The position numbers and the translations under genes are program-made. From NCBI GenBank assembly GCA_963776845.1, contig CAVZOJ010000001.1, positions 1 to 64,000 on the forward strand: DNA of 64,000 nt, given 5' to 3'. The notes beneath the pieces are model-generated. The model saw only the letters and a list, made by a program, of their open reading frames with translations. It did no database searches and had not been told where the DNA came from. The DNA is from Roseitranquillus sp963776845. GTDB lineage: Bacteria > Pseudomonadota > Alphaproteobacteria > Rhodobacterales > Rhodobacteraceae. This document shows, piece after piece, positions 25,578 through 35,562 of this stretch (position 1 is the first letter of the stretch; each line of letters begins with the position of its first letter).

Positions 25578-26533
25578 CGGCAGCGGTCGTCGCGCTCCAG
25601 ATCGTCTTGCCGTTGGCGCTGCTCGCCTGGCTGACCTGGGCTCCGGCGGCGGGCTGGGCCGCCTACGCCCTCCACGTCGGCGCGACCGCCGTCGTCCTGC
25701 TGGCGCTCGGGCTGGTGGCGATGTGGGCGATGCCGCCATGGTGGCTTCCATGGGTCTACGCCTTCGGCCTCCTCGCGATCGTCGCCCGGCACGCGGCGAG
25801 TGGCAGAGTGCAGATGTCGGCTCTTTGGTCCTTGGGATGGGTGGGCTCGGTCTTGCTCAGCGCCCTTGCGGCGCTTGCCGTCCTCGGCGGTTACGCCGCG
25901 ACCCGGGCGGCGCAGGGGCGCCAGCTGCCGGCGGTCGAGATGGTGGACATCGCCGCCCCGTTCGCGCCCGGCACCTACATCGTCGCCCATGGCGGCTCGA
26001 CCGAGGTGGTCAACGCGCACCTCCACACGCTCGACGTGTCGGTGGAGCGGTTTCGCCCCTGGCGCGGCCAGAGCCGTGCGGTCGACCTGTTCCGGATCAC
26101 CCCGCTCGGCCTCCGCGCCGACGGCTGGCGCCCGGTCGACCCCGCGCGCCACGAGACGTTCGGCGCCAGCGTCGTCGCGCCCTGTGCGGGGATCGTGGCG
26201 CTGGCGCAGGACGGTCTGCCGGACATGCCCGTTCCGGTCATGGACAGCGAGAACAAGCTCGGAAACTTCGTTGCGATCGATTGCGGCGGCTTCGCCGTCT
26301 TCCTCGCGCACCTGCGGGAGGGCAGCGTGCTCGTAACCGCCGGACAGCAAGTCGCACTCGGCGAACCGCTGGGCGAGGTCGGCAACTCCGGCAACAGCTC
26401 CGAGCCGCACCTCCACATCCATGCTCAGCGCGGCATCCCCGAGGGCGCGCCGGCCGGCGGCGAACCGCTTGGCCTCACCATCGACGGCCGCTTTCTCGTC
26501 CGCAACGACCGGCTGACGGTTGCCTGGCAATAA
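25574..26533 (+). CDS. M23 family metallopeptidase with N-terminal membrane domain
   Basis: 319 aa from GTG 25574 (GTGA overlap). The first ~115 residues contain four hydrophobic segments; the peptidase domain follows. LGEVGNSGNSSEPHLHIHAQ holds the HxH zinc motif of LytM/M23 enzymes, with VVAPCAGIVALAQDG and VFLAHLREGSVLVTAGQQVALG as the preceding core strands. The first zinc ligand region (usually H-x3-D) reads RHETFGA, so His is present but no clear Asp. Probably cuts peptidoglycan cross-links from the outer face of the inner membrane. Confidence 0.85.
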   Translation: MTAAVVALQIVLPLALLAWLTWAPAAGWAAYALHVGATAVVLLALGLVAMWAMPPWWLPWVYAFGLLAIVARHAASGRVQMSALWSLGWVGSVLLSALAALAVLGGYAATRAAQGRQLPAVEMVDIAAPFAPGTYIVAHGGSTEVVNAHLHTLDVSVERFRPWRGQSRAVDLFRITPLGLRADGWRPVDPARHETFGASVVAPCAGIVALAQDGLPDMPVPVMDSENKLGNFVAIDCGGFAVFLAHLREGSVLVTAGQQVALGEPLGEVGNSGNSSEPHLHIHAQRGIPEGAPAGGEPLGLTIDGRFLVRNDRLTVAWQ

Positions 26534-27126
26534 CGTCGGAATCCAGCCGCTCACGGCTCGACTCCAGCTCAAGCGAGACGAATGGGAAATCTCTCGAACT
26601 TCAGGCCACCGCGGACGAAATCTCACCTTCGGCCCCCAGCGGACACTCGGCACCGTCCGGCGCCGCCGCGCGGCGGCAACGACTGCGGACATTGGTGCGC
26701 GGCGCAGCGAGAGCCTGATGCTCAACTCTCACTGCGGGCAGTGCTGCCGTTCAGCGTCGGGACATCAGGCCGCGCACGCGGAAGAGGCACCGGTCGATCT
26801 CGACCCGGACTTCGTCGCCGCATCATAGCGAATGGCGCCGCGGAGATCGGGCTGCACCTCGCGCCCGGCGCAGATCTCTGCCTTGAGGCGGTGCCCTGTG
26901 ACGGCGGTCGTGCAATTACCCTCATCCAAATCAGACGGTTCTGCACGTCGCTCGGAGCCGTCTCAGAGCCAAGTGTTGGATCAGGTCTCGTCGTGCAGCG
27001 TGAACGCTCGCCATAGGCGCTCTTGGTGCGGCCATTGCGCGTCATCGCCTTGCGGTCCGTTTCGAGGACGACGAGACCGCTTCCGCGTCGCCAGAGAGCA
27101 CGGGCTGCGCCTTCGCCGGGAGTGAG
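26534..27126. other. Long intergenic region with a dispersed repeat
   Basis: No supported gene over almost 600 bases. The part 26625-26712 matches the dispersed repeat; the rest gives no recognisable product on either strand. Confidence 0.5.
26625..26712 (+). repeat. Dispersed intergenic repeat, copy 3
   Basis: Reads cggccccc-agcgg, then a GC-rich middle, then ggacattggtgcgcggcgca followed by gcgag. Aligns by eye with copies at 40885-40980 and 51790-51895. Confidence 0.5.
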
Positions 27127-27775
27127 ATGGACGAACGAAAACGCTGGCTGAAGCGCGGCCGCCAGGTCGAGACCGTCAGCCTGATCTACAACGCCATCGA
27201 AGTCGTTGTCTCGCTGACGGCTAGGTTTCTCTCAGGGAGTGCTGCACTGATCAGCTGGGGCTCGACAGCACGATCGAAGGCGCATCCGCCGCGACGATGA
27301 TCTGGCGGCTGCGCGGCGAGGAGGCGGAGATCGGCCCGAGGGACCTCGCGTGGAGAAGGAAGATCGCCCTGACGGTGCTCGCCACCGCCTTCTGGATCGT
27401 CGTGGCCTTCATCCTCTTCGAGGCTGTAGCCAAGCTGCATCTCGCAGGAGACGCCGAGCTTCTCCTGGCTCGGCATCGGCATCTTGGGTGTGGCCCTGGT
27501 GGTCAACCCGTTCCTGGCCTGGCGCAAGTACCACTACGGCAAGAAGCTCGACGCGCCGTCGCTCAAGTACGACGCCAAGGACACCCTGATCTGCCAGTAC
27601 CAGACTATCGTCGTGCTGGCGGGGCTTATCCTGACGCACACCATGGGATGGTGGTGGGCCGATCCCGTCGCGGCTCTCGCCATTGTCCCGTACGTGGCCT
27701 GGGAGGGGCGTCGAGGCGGCCCGGGATGCACGGAACGTGGACCCCGACGACGTTCGGGACGAGGCGTATCGATAG
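27127..27775 (+). pseudogene. Cation diffusion facilitator (CDF) transporter, frameshifted
   Basis: ATG 27127 behind GGGAG. Frames join to read RQVETVSLIYNAIEVVVSLTARFLSGSAALISWG, then DSTIEGASAATMIWRLRGEEAEIGPRD, KIALTVLATAFWIVVAFILFEAV, VALVVNPFLAWRKYHYGKKL, SLKYDAKDTLICQYQTIVVLAGLI and WWADPVAALAIVPYVAWEG. The D-x3-E and D-x3-D like positions in the membrane helices fit a CDF metal/proton antiporter of the short type. Breaks lie near 27262, 27465 and 27708, all repairable by single-base changes. First gene of the metal-stress island. Confidence 0.75.
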
Positions 27776-27847
27776 CCCTGCGACGGTCCGAGCGAGACCT
27801 GCTGCTCTTGCTCTCGATCATGTTGCGCCCGAGGCCAGTCGAACCTG

Positions 27848-29045
<1,198 letters not shown>

Positions 29046-29315
29046 CGGGGCTCAATCGCCGGCTTGGACGATAGTTTCCGCTTCAGGTAGAGCCCGCAGC
29101 GCCGCCTGCGGCGAGGTGCCGTCGATCGAGGTGCTGTTCAACGGGTCGTGCTGGCGCTGGTGAAGCAGGCGGTAACTCGTGCCGATCCTCGCCGGCGCCT
29201 CCCCTCAAGCGCAACGTCCGGCCGAAGATGTACCTTATCCCGCTGCTGGCCGGCGCCGCCGCGCTCGGCGCCCGATGGCTGACCTGGATCAAGGCCGGCG
29301 GCAACGGGACTGGCA
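29046..29315. other. Divergent intergenic region
   Basis: Separates the permease from the DUF6064 gene. A frame beginning MYLIPLLAGAAALGARWLTWI at 29228 hints at a small hydrophobic peptide or remnant, but it has no clear end or ribosome site. Confidence 0.3.
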
Positions 29316-29990
29316 ATGCTCGGTGCCATGCCGTTCACCGAAGAGCAGTTCTTCCAAGTCTTCTCTGCCTACAACAGCGCCGTCTGGCCGCTGCCGATCG
29401 CGGCATACGTTCTCGGCTTCGTCGCGCTTGGCCTGCTGTTCTGGCGGACGCGGTCCGCGACGCTTCTAATCTCTGCGATCCTCGCGCTCATGTGGCTCGT
29501 GAACGGCGCGGGTTACCACTGGTCGTTCTTCGCCGAGATCAATCCGGCGGCGCGTCTCTTCGGCGCCGTCTTTCTGTTCCAGGCACTGCTCCTTGCCCTC
29601 GCGCCGTTCCTGTCGCGTGGCTTTCGGATCGCCCCGGCGAAGGACGCCCGCACGGTCGCGGGGCTCTCGTTGGTCATCTACGCGCTTGTCGTCTACCCGC
29701 TGCTGGGCCGGCTGGTCGGTCATGCCTATCCCGCAGTGCCGGTGTTCGGCATCGCCCCGTGTCCGACGACGATCTTCACGATCGGCCTCCTGCTGCTCGG
29801 AACCTGGCGGACGGCCCGGTGGCTGCTCGTCATTCCCGCCCTTTGGGGAGTGGTCGGCGGCAGCGCCGCGGTGCTGCTCGGCGTGCCGCAGGACTACGGC
29901 CTGATCGTGGCGCTTCTCTTCATCGTCGGCTTCGCGCTGGCGAGCTGGAAGGGTACGCGCTTCGCGCGGCACGAGGTTGCCGCGCACTGA
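29316..29990 (+). CDS. DUF6064 family membrane protein
   Basis: 224 aa; ATG 29328 (MPFTEEQFFQVFSAYN) is the more typical start of the family, 12 bases inside. Six or seven hydrophobic helices, for instance PLPIAAYVLGFVALGLLFW and IPALWGVVGGSAAVLLGV; conserved GIAPCPTTIFTIGLLLL resembles the family core. Function unknown. Its stop is four bases from the end of the opposite-strand MFS gene, so the two converge. Confidence 0.8.
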   Translation: MLGAMPFTEEQFFQVFSAYNSAVWPLPIAAYVLGFVALGLLFWRTRSATLLISAILALMWLVNGAGYHWSFFAEINPAARLFGAVFLFQALLLALAPFLSRGFRIAPAKDARTVAGLSLVIYALVVYPLLGRLVGHAYPAVPVFGIAPCPTTIFTIGLLLLGTWRTARWLLVIPALWGVVGGSAAVLLGVPQDYGLIVALLFIVGFALASWKGTRFARHEVAAH

Positions 29991-29993
29991 CCG

Positions 29994-31311
29994 TCAGGGA
30001 TGCGCCCACCGCCGATGGCTGTCGTCGATGATGTAGGCGTGGGCGTGGGTGCGCTCGCCGCGGAGATGCGGGTGGTCGAGCGGCAGGTCGTCGTGGCGGT
30101 GCTCGACCACCTGCGGGTCATCTGCGGGCCAGAGCCACAGGGCGAGGACGATGCCGAGCGCCGCGACGGCCGCCAGCGTCATCAGCGCCGCCGACCGGCC
30201 CGAGCGCCGTGATCAGCCAGCCCGAGAGCGGATAGGTGACGAGCCAGCAGGCGTGGCTCAGGGCGAACTGCGCGGCGAACACCGCCGGCCGGTCCTCGGG
30301 ATGCGCCGAGCGACGCAGCAGCCGCCCCGACGGCGTCAGCACGGCCGAGTAGCCGAGCCCGATCAGCAGCCAGGCGGCAACGAGCGCGCCCCAGGAGAGA
30401 CCGGTCGCCACGATTGCCGCCGCCAGCGCGCCGAGCGCCAAGGTCATCGCGGCGGCGCCGGCCAGCATCACCGGCCGGTCCGGCACCCGGTCGAGCAGCC
30501 GCGGCAGCATCAGCGCGGCCAGCATCGAGCCGCCGCCGAAGAAGCCGAGCGCCACGGCGACCTGGCTCGCGCCGAGGCGGAGTTCGCCGCGCACCAGCAC
30601 CACGGTGTTGACGATGACCATCGCGCCCGCCGCCGCCGCTGCGAGGTTCAGCGCCAGCAGCCCGCGCAGCCGCGGCGTCGCGAGGTAGATGCGGCTGCCT
30701 CGCGTGGTGCGTTCGTAGATGCCGCGAGGCTGCGTCGGCTTCGGGCTCGGCAGCAGCACCGAGACGACCAGCGCCGCCGAGGCGAGAAAGCCCGCGACGG
30801 TGCCGAGGAAGAGGGCGTCGTAGGAGACGAAGGCCAGCACCAGCGCGGCGAGCATCGGGCTCAGCAGGCTCTCGAGGTCGTAGGCGAGACGCGACAGCGA
30901 TAGCGCGCGGGTATAGCGGTCCTCCTCCGGCAGGACGTCGGGGATCGTCGCCTGGAAGGTCGGGGTGAACCCGGCGGAGGCCGATTGCAGCACGAAGATC
31001 AGCACGTAGACCTGCCAGACCTCGGTCACGAAGGGCAGGCAGAGCGCCACCGCCGCCCTGACGAGGTCGAGCGCCACCAGCATCGTCCGCCGCGGCAGCC
31101 GCTCGGCGAAGGCGGCGGCGATCGGCGCCACGCCGACATAGGCCAGCATCTTGATCGTGAACACGGCTCCGAGGACGAGCCCCGCACGGTCGCCGGCGAG
31201 GTCGTAGGCGAGCAGCCCCAGCGCCACGGTGGCGAGGCCGGTGCCGAGGAGTGCCACGACCTGGGCGAGAAACAGGTGGCGATAGGTGCGGTCGGCGAGG
31301 ACGGCGAGCAT
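29994..31311 (-). pseudogene. MFS transporter with His-rich C-terminus, one frameshift
   Basis: Starts MLAVLADRTYRHLFLAQVVALLG at 31311 with GAGG upstream. Twelve-helix major facilitator pattern; ERLPRRTMLVALDLVR is the loop 2-3 motif. Near 30192 the frame breaks in the last helices; the other frame continues LMTLAAVAALGIVLALWLW and a tail EHRHDDLPLDHPHLRGERTHAHAY with about nine histidines, ending at 29994. The His-rich tail suggests metal contact. Last gene of the YHS-MFS unit. Confidence 0.82.
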
Positions 31312-31427
31312 CGAGACCTCAGAGGTGGCGGGTGTCGGCGCGCACGGACTTCCTCTTGCACGTCTTCGAGACGGTTCTGTCAAATCGCAGGCGCCGCGGC
31401 GGCAGCTGACGCGCCCCGCCCCCCAAT

Positions 31428-31790
31428 TCACCGGAACGCGCCTCCGCCGGTGGCGTTCGCAAGAACGTGTCGGCAGGACCGCGGGCAGCGCGGGTCGGAC
31501 TCGAACTTCTCCCGGCAGCGGGCGGAGCAGAAGTAGAACCGCTCGCCTCCGTGCTTCGCCATGTGCTTCGCCGCCGAGCGGTCGACCTTCATGCCGCAGA
31601 CCGGGTCCGTGGCCTCGATGTACTTGCCGGGGTCGGCGATGAACTTCTCGCGGCAGCCGGCCGAGCAGAAGTGGTAGACGTGCCCGTCATGCTCGTGACG
31701 CGGCTTGCCGGCGGTCGGATCGACGGTCATGCCGCAGACCGGATCGCGGACGATGACCTGCGTGTCGGTTGCCACCTCGGACGTGTCCAT
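31428..31790 (-). CDS. Tandem YHS-domain protein, probable metal-binding
   Basis: 120 aa from ATG 31790 (GAGGAG upstream; 31805 is an alternative). Two YHS domains: VRDPVCGMTVDP with HFCSAGCREKFIADP, and ATDPVCGMKVDR with YFCSARCREKFESDP. Each has the CGM and C-x3-C cysteines that bind metal. These domains usually lead a Cu/Ag P-type ATPase; here the C-terminus ends shortly after the second domain in a basic tail (CPRSCRHVLANATGG), so this may be a truncated or stand-alone form. Preceded by a CueR-like promoter, consistent with copper induction. Confidence 0.8.
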   Translation of the reverse strand: MDTSEVATDTQVIVRDPVCGMTVDPTAGKPRHEHDGHVYHFCSAGCREKFIADPGKYIEATDPVCGMKVDRSAAKHMAKHGGERFYFCSARCREKFESDPRCPRSCRHVLANATGGGAFR

Positions 31791-31820
31791 CGAGTCGCTC
31801 CTCACAGGTGTGGAAGCCTT

Positions 31821-31851
31821 CTCATGAGGCTTCCAGTGATGGGAAGGTCAA
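31821..31851 (-). promoter_or_regulatory. CueR/HmrR-type promoter upstream of YHS-MFS unit
   Basis: On the minus strand: -35 TTGACC (31851-31846), a 19-base spacer with the inverted half sites CTTCC and GGAAG, then a -10 candidate CATGAG (31826-31821). The long spacer with this palindrome is the hallmark of MerR-family copper-responsive promoters. It lies about 30 bases from the YHS gene start. Confidence 0.7.
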
Positions 31852-31895
31852 GGCAATTCTTGCCGCTGGCAGAAGCCCAAATAGTCGGCGCCGCT

Positions 31896-32357
31896 TCAGT
31901 CCTGCGCGAGCGAGTTCATCTCGTCGTGCCGTTGCCGGATGCGCTCGGGCCAGTGCGACTTGATGAAGGAGAGGACCGCGACGATCTCCGCGTCGGTCAG
32001 TATGCCGTCGAAGGCCGGCATCGCGGTGTCATAGTCGGCGCCGACGAACGCCGCCGGGCCGTGCTTGGTGAGATCGAACAGCAGCTGGTCCGTGTGATGC
32101 CAGGTGTGCCCGGTCGCGTCATGGGGTGGCGCGGGAAGGAGACCGTCAGGGCCGGGAGAACGCCAGTCCGGCTGTCCCTCGAGGTCCGCTCCATGGCAGT
32201 TCGCGCAGTGCACCATGTAGAGGTCTCGGCCGGCCGACACGACCTGCGGGTCGTGCGGCCGGAGGACCGCCGCGCCCGCGTCGTCCTGGGCCACGGCGAA
32301 GACGGCCACCGCGAGACCCGCGGTGGCCGCCAATGCGATTGGCCAGCGCCAGTCCAC
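31896..32357 (-). CDS. Class I cytochrome c, periplasmic
   Basis: 153 aa. N-terminal signal/anchor (WPIALAATAGLAVAVFAVAQ). Haem site MVHCANCHGADLEGQPDW at residues 51-55 (CANCH); the sixth ligand Met is likely in DTAMPAFDG near 113. TDAEIVAVLSFIKSHWPERI is the usual C-terminal helix. Four bases after the DUF411 stop, same strand, so in one operon. Electron carrier associated with metal stress; partner unknown. Confidence 0.9.
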   Translation of the reverse strand: MDWRWPIALAATAGLAVAVFAVAQDDAGAAVLRPHDPQVVSAGRDLYMVHCANCHGADLEGQPDWRSPGPDGLLPAPPHDATGHTWHHTDQLLFDLTKHGPAAFVGADYDTAMPAFDGILTDAEIVAVLSFIKSHWPERIRQRHDEMNSLAQD

Positions 32358-32360
32358 CGC

Positions 32361-32846
32361 CTATTCGCCAGCGGTGTAGAAGACCTCGCCGTCGCCCGCC
32401 CTGCCGCCGAACGCGATCACGTCGTAGACGGCGGCCGGATCGAGGCCCATTCCCGGCGAGCCGCTCGGCATCCCCGGCACCGAGATACCCTCGATGTCCG
32501 GGCGCTCCGACAGCAGCTTGTCGATGGCGGCGAAGGGCACGTGCCCCTCGACCACGTAGCCGTCGATCGTCGCGGTGTGGCAGGCCCAGAGGTCGGCCGG
32601 CACGTCCGCCGCCTGCTTCATGCCGGCGTAGTCGACGGTGTCGGTGACCTCGACGTCGAAGCCGTGCTCGCGGGCGAGGTCGACCCAGGCGCCGCAGCAG
32701 CCGCAGGTCGGGGTCTTGGTAACGTGCATCGTTCCCGCGGAAGTGGCCGACGGTTCGGCGTGACCGTCCTGTGGCAGGCCCGCGGCGGTGACGAAGACCA
32801 GCGCCGCTGCGGGGAGCAGCGCCTTCAGACTCGTGGAAAGAGTCAT
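32361..32846 (-). CDS. DUF411 family metal-binding protein
   Basis: 161 aa; signal peptide to about residue 30 (ALVFVTAAGLPQDGHA). MHVTKTPTCGCCGAWVDLAREHGF has the thioredoxin-like CGCC site at residues 48-51; DLWACHTATIDGYVVEGHVPFAAI carries the third Cys and a His; GISVPGMPSGSPGM is the conserved Met-rich loop. DUF411 proteins are periplasmic and tied to copper/silver resistance. Operon with the cytochrome c downstream and a small exported protein upstream. Confidence 0.9.
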   Translation of the reverse strand: MTLSTSLKALLPAAALVFVTAAGLPQDGHAEPSATSAGTMHVTKTPTCGCCGAWVDLAREHGFDVEVTDTVDYAGMKQAADVPADLWACHTATIDGYVVEGHVPFAAIDKLLSERPDIEGISVPGMPSGSPGMGLDPAAVYDVIAFGGRAGDGEVFYTAGE

Positions 32847-32931
32847 CGGATGTCCTTTGTATTAGGTCGTCCTCGCGCATCCGCGCGATCGGAAATGTCT
32901 ACAGCTTCGGAAGGCGGCTCGCGGCCGGCGC

Positions 32932-33117
32932 TCAGGCGATGCGCGGAGGCTTCCCGAGCGTACCCGGTTCGGTCGCTGCGATGTGCGGCGATGAACTTGG
33001 CCGAAGCACGTCGGCCGCTTGCGGCGACCGAACGTCGGCGCCGCCGACATGCACTCCCGCGCCGATCGACGCGACGATCAGCAAAAGTGTCAGAAGGGAT
33101 GCGAGGAGCGACTTCAT
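32932..33117 (-). CDS. Small exported or membrane peptide
   Basis: 61 aa. MKSLLASLLTLLLIVASIGAG is a clear signal or membrane segment; the rest (HVGGADVRSPQAADVLRP) is unremarkable, with two histidines. No family recognised. Reads into the DUF411 operon with 85 bases between. Divergent from the DUF305 unit. Confidence 0.55.
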   Translation of the reverse strand: MKSLLASLLTLLLIVASIGAGVHVGGADVRSPQAADVLRPSSSPHIAATEPGTLGKPPRIA

Positions 33118-33239
33118 GCCGATACTCGATAGGCGTCCAGCGTCAGCTCTCAAGTCGGGCGACCAACGCGACGCAGCCCGGCAGATGACACCAGTCAACG
33201 AACGACCCTGAAGATGCGCCAACCTTCTCCTCGGCGCTC

Positions 33240-33271
33240 CTTGACCTTCCAGCGGGGGGAGACCCCATCTG
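33240..33271 (+). promoter_or_regulatory. CueR/HmrR-like promoter upstream of DUF305 gene
   Basis: TTGACC at 33241-33246, 19-base spacer starting TTCCAGC and ending GGAGACCC, then CATCTG at 33266-33271. Same -35, same spacer length and a similar -10 as the box at 31821-31851; the right half site is less symmetrical. Drives the unit beginning at 33331. Confidence 0.6.
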
Positions 33272-33330
33272 CGGAGCATAGGCATCGTCACGGCTGCGGT
33301 GCGCATTGACGTTCTGATGGAGGCGGCAAG

Positions 33331-33837
33331 ATGACGAAGACGGCCAGCGGCGGTGCCCGGACCGCGACGCTTTCAGCACTGATGGCGCTCGGACTTGCGA
33401 GCGCGGGCGGCGCCCAGGAACCCGCTCCCGAAGGTGCCGCGGAGGGCGCGGGACATGAGATGATGGAGGGCATGAGCTCCACAACCGGCGGTGAGAGTTC
33501 GATGGAACGCCACGGCGCTGAGTCCGGCACCGCGCACGGCACGGGTCACGCCGTCTCCGCTCCGTCGGATGCGGCCGGATCGCTCGCCACCCAAGCGTAC
33601 CGCGCCGCGAACATCGCCATGCACTCCGCGATGGACATCGAGTTCAGCGACAATGCCGACATCGACTTCGCGCGCGGCATGATCGGGCACCACCAGGGCG
33701 CCATCGACATGGCGCGGATCATGCTCGAACACGGAGAGGACCCCGAACTGCGCCAGCTCGCCGAGGAGGTCATCGCGGCGCAGGAGGCGGAGATCGCGTT
33801 CCTGCGCCGATGGATCGCGGAGCACGCGCCGGAATAG
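33331..33837 (+). CDS. DUF305 family protein, periplasmic
   Basis: 168 aa; signal peptide MTKTASGGARTATLSALMAL to GGAQE. A Met/His/Gly/Ser-rich linker (GHEMMEGMSSTTGGESSMERHG) leads to the DUF305 domain, marked by FARGMIGHHQGAIDMARIMLEHGEDPELRQLAEEV in pieces; the HH pair and H-x-E residues probably bind copper or silver. DUF305 proteins recur in copper-resistance clusters. First gene of a three-gene unit under the promoter at 33240. Confidence 0.9.
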   Translation: MTKTASGGARTATLSALMALGLASAGGAQEPAPEGAAEGAGHEMMEGMSSTTGGESSMERHGAESGTAHGTGHAVSAPSDAAGSLATQAYRAANIAMHSAMDIEFSDNADIDFARGMIGHHQGAIDMARIMLEHGEDPELRQLAEEVIAAQEAEIAFLRRWIAEHAPE

Positions 33838-34117
33838 GCGAGGCGCAAAAAAAATCCTCAGGGAGCGATGCGGATGAGCACGGCGGCGGCGGGCGAGTCT
33901 TCCCGACGTCGCGCCAAGATCGACAAGCGCAGTGCTTCGGGGCGAGTGACAGACTTCTCTCGGCACGTCGAGCCCGCTGCAGCGTGCCTCCGAGGGGAGA
34001 AACGAAGTGACGACATGGCCTTCGGCCGGTCCGACAGGCGCCGAGCCGAAGGAACAACAGGCACAGTGAGGGCTTGCTTCGGCGAGCGCGCGAAGGTCTG
34101 GGGCCAGGAGGTTTGCG

Positions 34118-34692
34118 ATGAAGTCCATGCTCAGCGGCGTCGCGCTCGGGGGCGTCGCGACGGTTCTGGTTGCGATCGCGTCTGGCTAACCGGCGACTAC
34201 AACGTCGCCGCATCAGACCAGCACGCCGATGCCGTCCGATGGACGCTCGACACCACCATGCGCCGCTCCGGCGACATCGAGCTGCCGGACAGCTTCTCGG
34301 AAGAGGTCGTCGCGCAGGGAGCGGGTCACTACTCCGAGAGCTGCGTCTACTGCCACGGTGCGCCGGATCAGGACCCCACCGAGTGGTCGCGAGGCATGCG
34401 GCCCGAGCCGCCGCACCTGATGGAGGCGGCCACGCACTGGAGCGCCGAGGAGATCTACTGGATCGTCGAGAACGGCATCAAGATGAGCGGGATGCCGGCC
34501 TTCGGCGCCCACCACGGGCCCGAGGGGATCGTGGCGCTGACCGCCTTCGTCACCCAGCTGCCGGGGCTCTCGCCCGAGGACTATCGCACCCTGACCGGCG
34601 GCGGCGCGGCGGCCGACGCGGAAGGCGCCGCAAGGACTACGAACTCCGCGGAGGAGACGACGGACGGCGCCGCGGCCGCGCCCGCCGACTGA
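34118..34692 (+). pseudogene. Cytochrome c, frameshifted within the N-terminal anchor
   Basis: ATG 34118 has AGGAGG nine bases upstream and starts MKSMLSGVALGGVATVLVAIA, then stops. Restoring one base near 34184 continues LTGDYNVAASDQHADAVRWTLD and the haem site SESCVYCHGAPDQDP; MKMSGMPAFGAHHG-like residues (IKMSGMPAFG) supply the axial Met. The mature part is open to 34692 and ends in an Ala/Thr/Glu-rich tail. Sits between two DUF305 genes. A one-base loss is the only defect, so it may be a sequencing error. Confidence 0.8.
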
Positions 34693-34704
34693 GAAGGAGC
34701 ACCC

Positions 34705-35562
34705 ATGTCCTACATCCGCTTCGGGCTGATGATCCTCACCTCGACGGTGGTGATGTTCATCCTGATGTACCTCAACACCTACGCATGGGAGCACCTCTTC
34801 TTCTCCGAGACGCGCACCTACATGGCGATCATGATGGGCGCCACGATGGCGGTCATCATGCTGGCGTACATGCTGGGCATGTACTCGAACAAGCGGATGA
34901 ACATCGCCATTTTCGTCGGTGCCGCCATCGTCTTCGCGATGTCGCTGTGGCTCGTCCGCAGCCAAGTGACGGTGTCGGGCCCGAGCTACATGCGGGCAAT
35001 GATCCCGCACCACTCGATCGCGGTGATGACGTCGGAGCGGGCGCAGATCCGCGACCCGCGCGTCGCCAAGCTCGCGCACGAGATCATCGGGGCGCAGCGG
35101 CGCGAGATCGCCGAGATGCGCTACCTGATCGCCGAGGTCTCCGCGGGCAATGTCGTCGAGACGATCTACCAGGATCCGCCGGCGGAGGTCGGCACCGTCG
35201 ACGACGCTATCGGCCGCGCTCTTATCTCCACCCTCGACCCGTCGCCGATGCCGGAGGCCGAGGCCGAGCAGATCCTCGAGCCTGGTCCCCGATGCGCCTT
35301 CAACCGCAGCCCCGAGACCGACCCGATCCTCTGGGCGTCAGACGACAGCGGCCAGGCCGCAATGAAGCTGAACGGTGTGCTCGTGCCACTCGAGGCCGGC
35401 GAAGAGACCGACGGCGGCCTGGCCTTCACCGCGCCGGGCGTCACCATGACCGTCCGGCCCCTCGGAGAAGAGGCCGACTGGCGTTCCGATGCCGAGCTGG
35501 TTTTCGCCCTCGAACAGGGTCTCACCGTCGGCTACCGCGGCTTCTGGGCCTGCGAGACCTGA
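34705..35562 (+). CDS. DUF305 protein with three transmembrane helices and extra C-terminal domain
   Basis: 285 aa. Three N-terminal helices (FGLMILTSTVVMFILMYLN, IMMGATMAVIMLAYMLGMY, IFVGAAIVFAMSLWLV), then a DUF305 domain (YMRAMIPHHSIAVMTSERAQIRDPRVAKLAHEI in pieces) with the HH pair. The C-terminal ~120 residues (CAFNRSPETDPILWASDDSGQAAMKLNGVLVPL) are a separate domain seen behind some DUF305 or copper proteins, possibly the DUF6692 type. GGAG seven bases upstream of the start. Third gene of the unit. Confidence 0.85.
   Translation: MSYIRFGLMILTSTVVMFILMYLNTYAWEHLFFSETRTYMAIMMGATMAVIMLAYMLGMYSNKRMNIAIFVGAAIVFAMSLWLVRSQVTVSGPSYMRAMIPHHSIAVMTSERAQIRDPRVAKLAHEIIGAQRREIAEMRYLIAEVSAGNVVETIYQDPPAEVGTVDDAIGRALISTLDPSPMPEAEAEQILEPGPRCAFNRSPETDPILWASDDSGQAAMKLNGVLVPLEAGEETDGGLAFTAPGVTMTVRPLGEEADWRSDAELVFALEQGLTVGYRGFWACET

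Noticed and set aside
26722..27045. A 107-codon minus-strand frame in the intergenic region
   Set aside because: No ribosome site, no family, low-complexity composition.
30049..30903. A 284-codon plus-strand frame
   Set aside because: Almost entirely R/Q/E/H-rich; it is the antisense of the MFS transporter.
33868..34120. N-terminal extension of the cytochrome c frame
   Set aside because: The in-frame upstream sequence is arginine-rich, while the correct start at 34118 has a strong ribosome site and encodes a signal anchor in the neighbouring frame.
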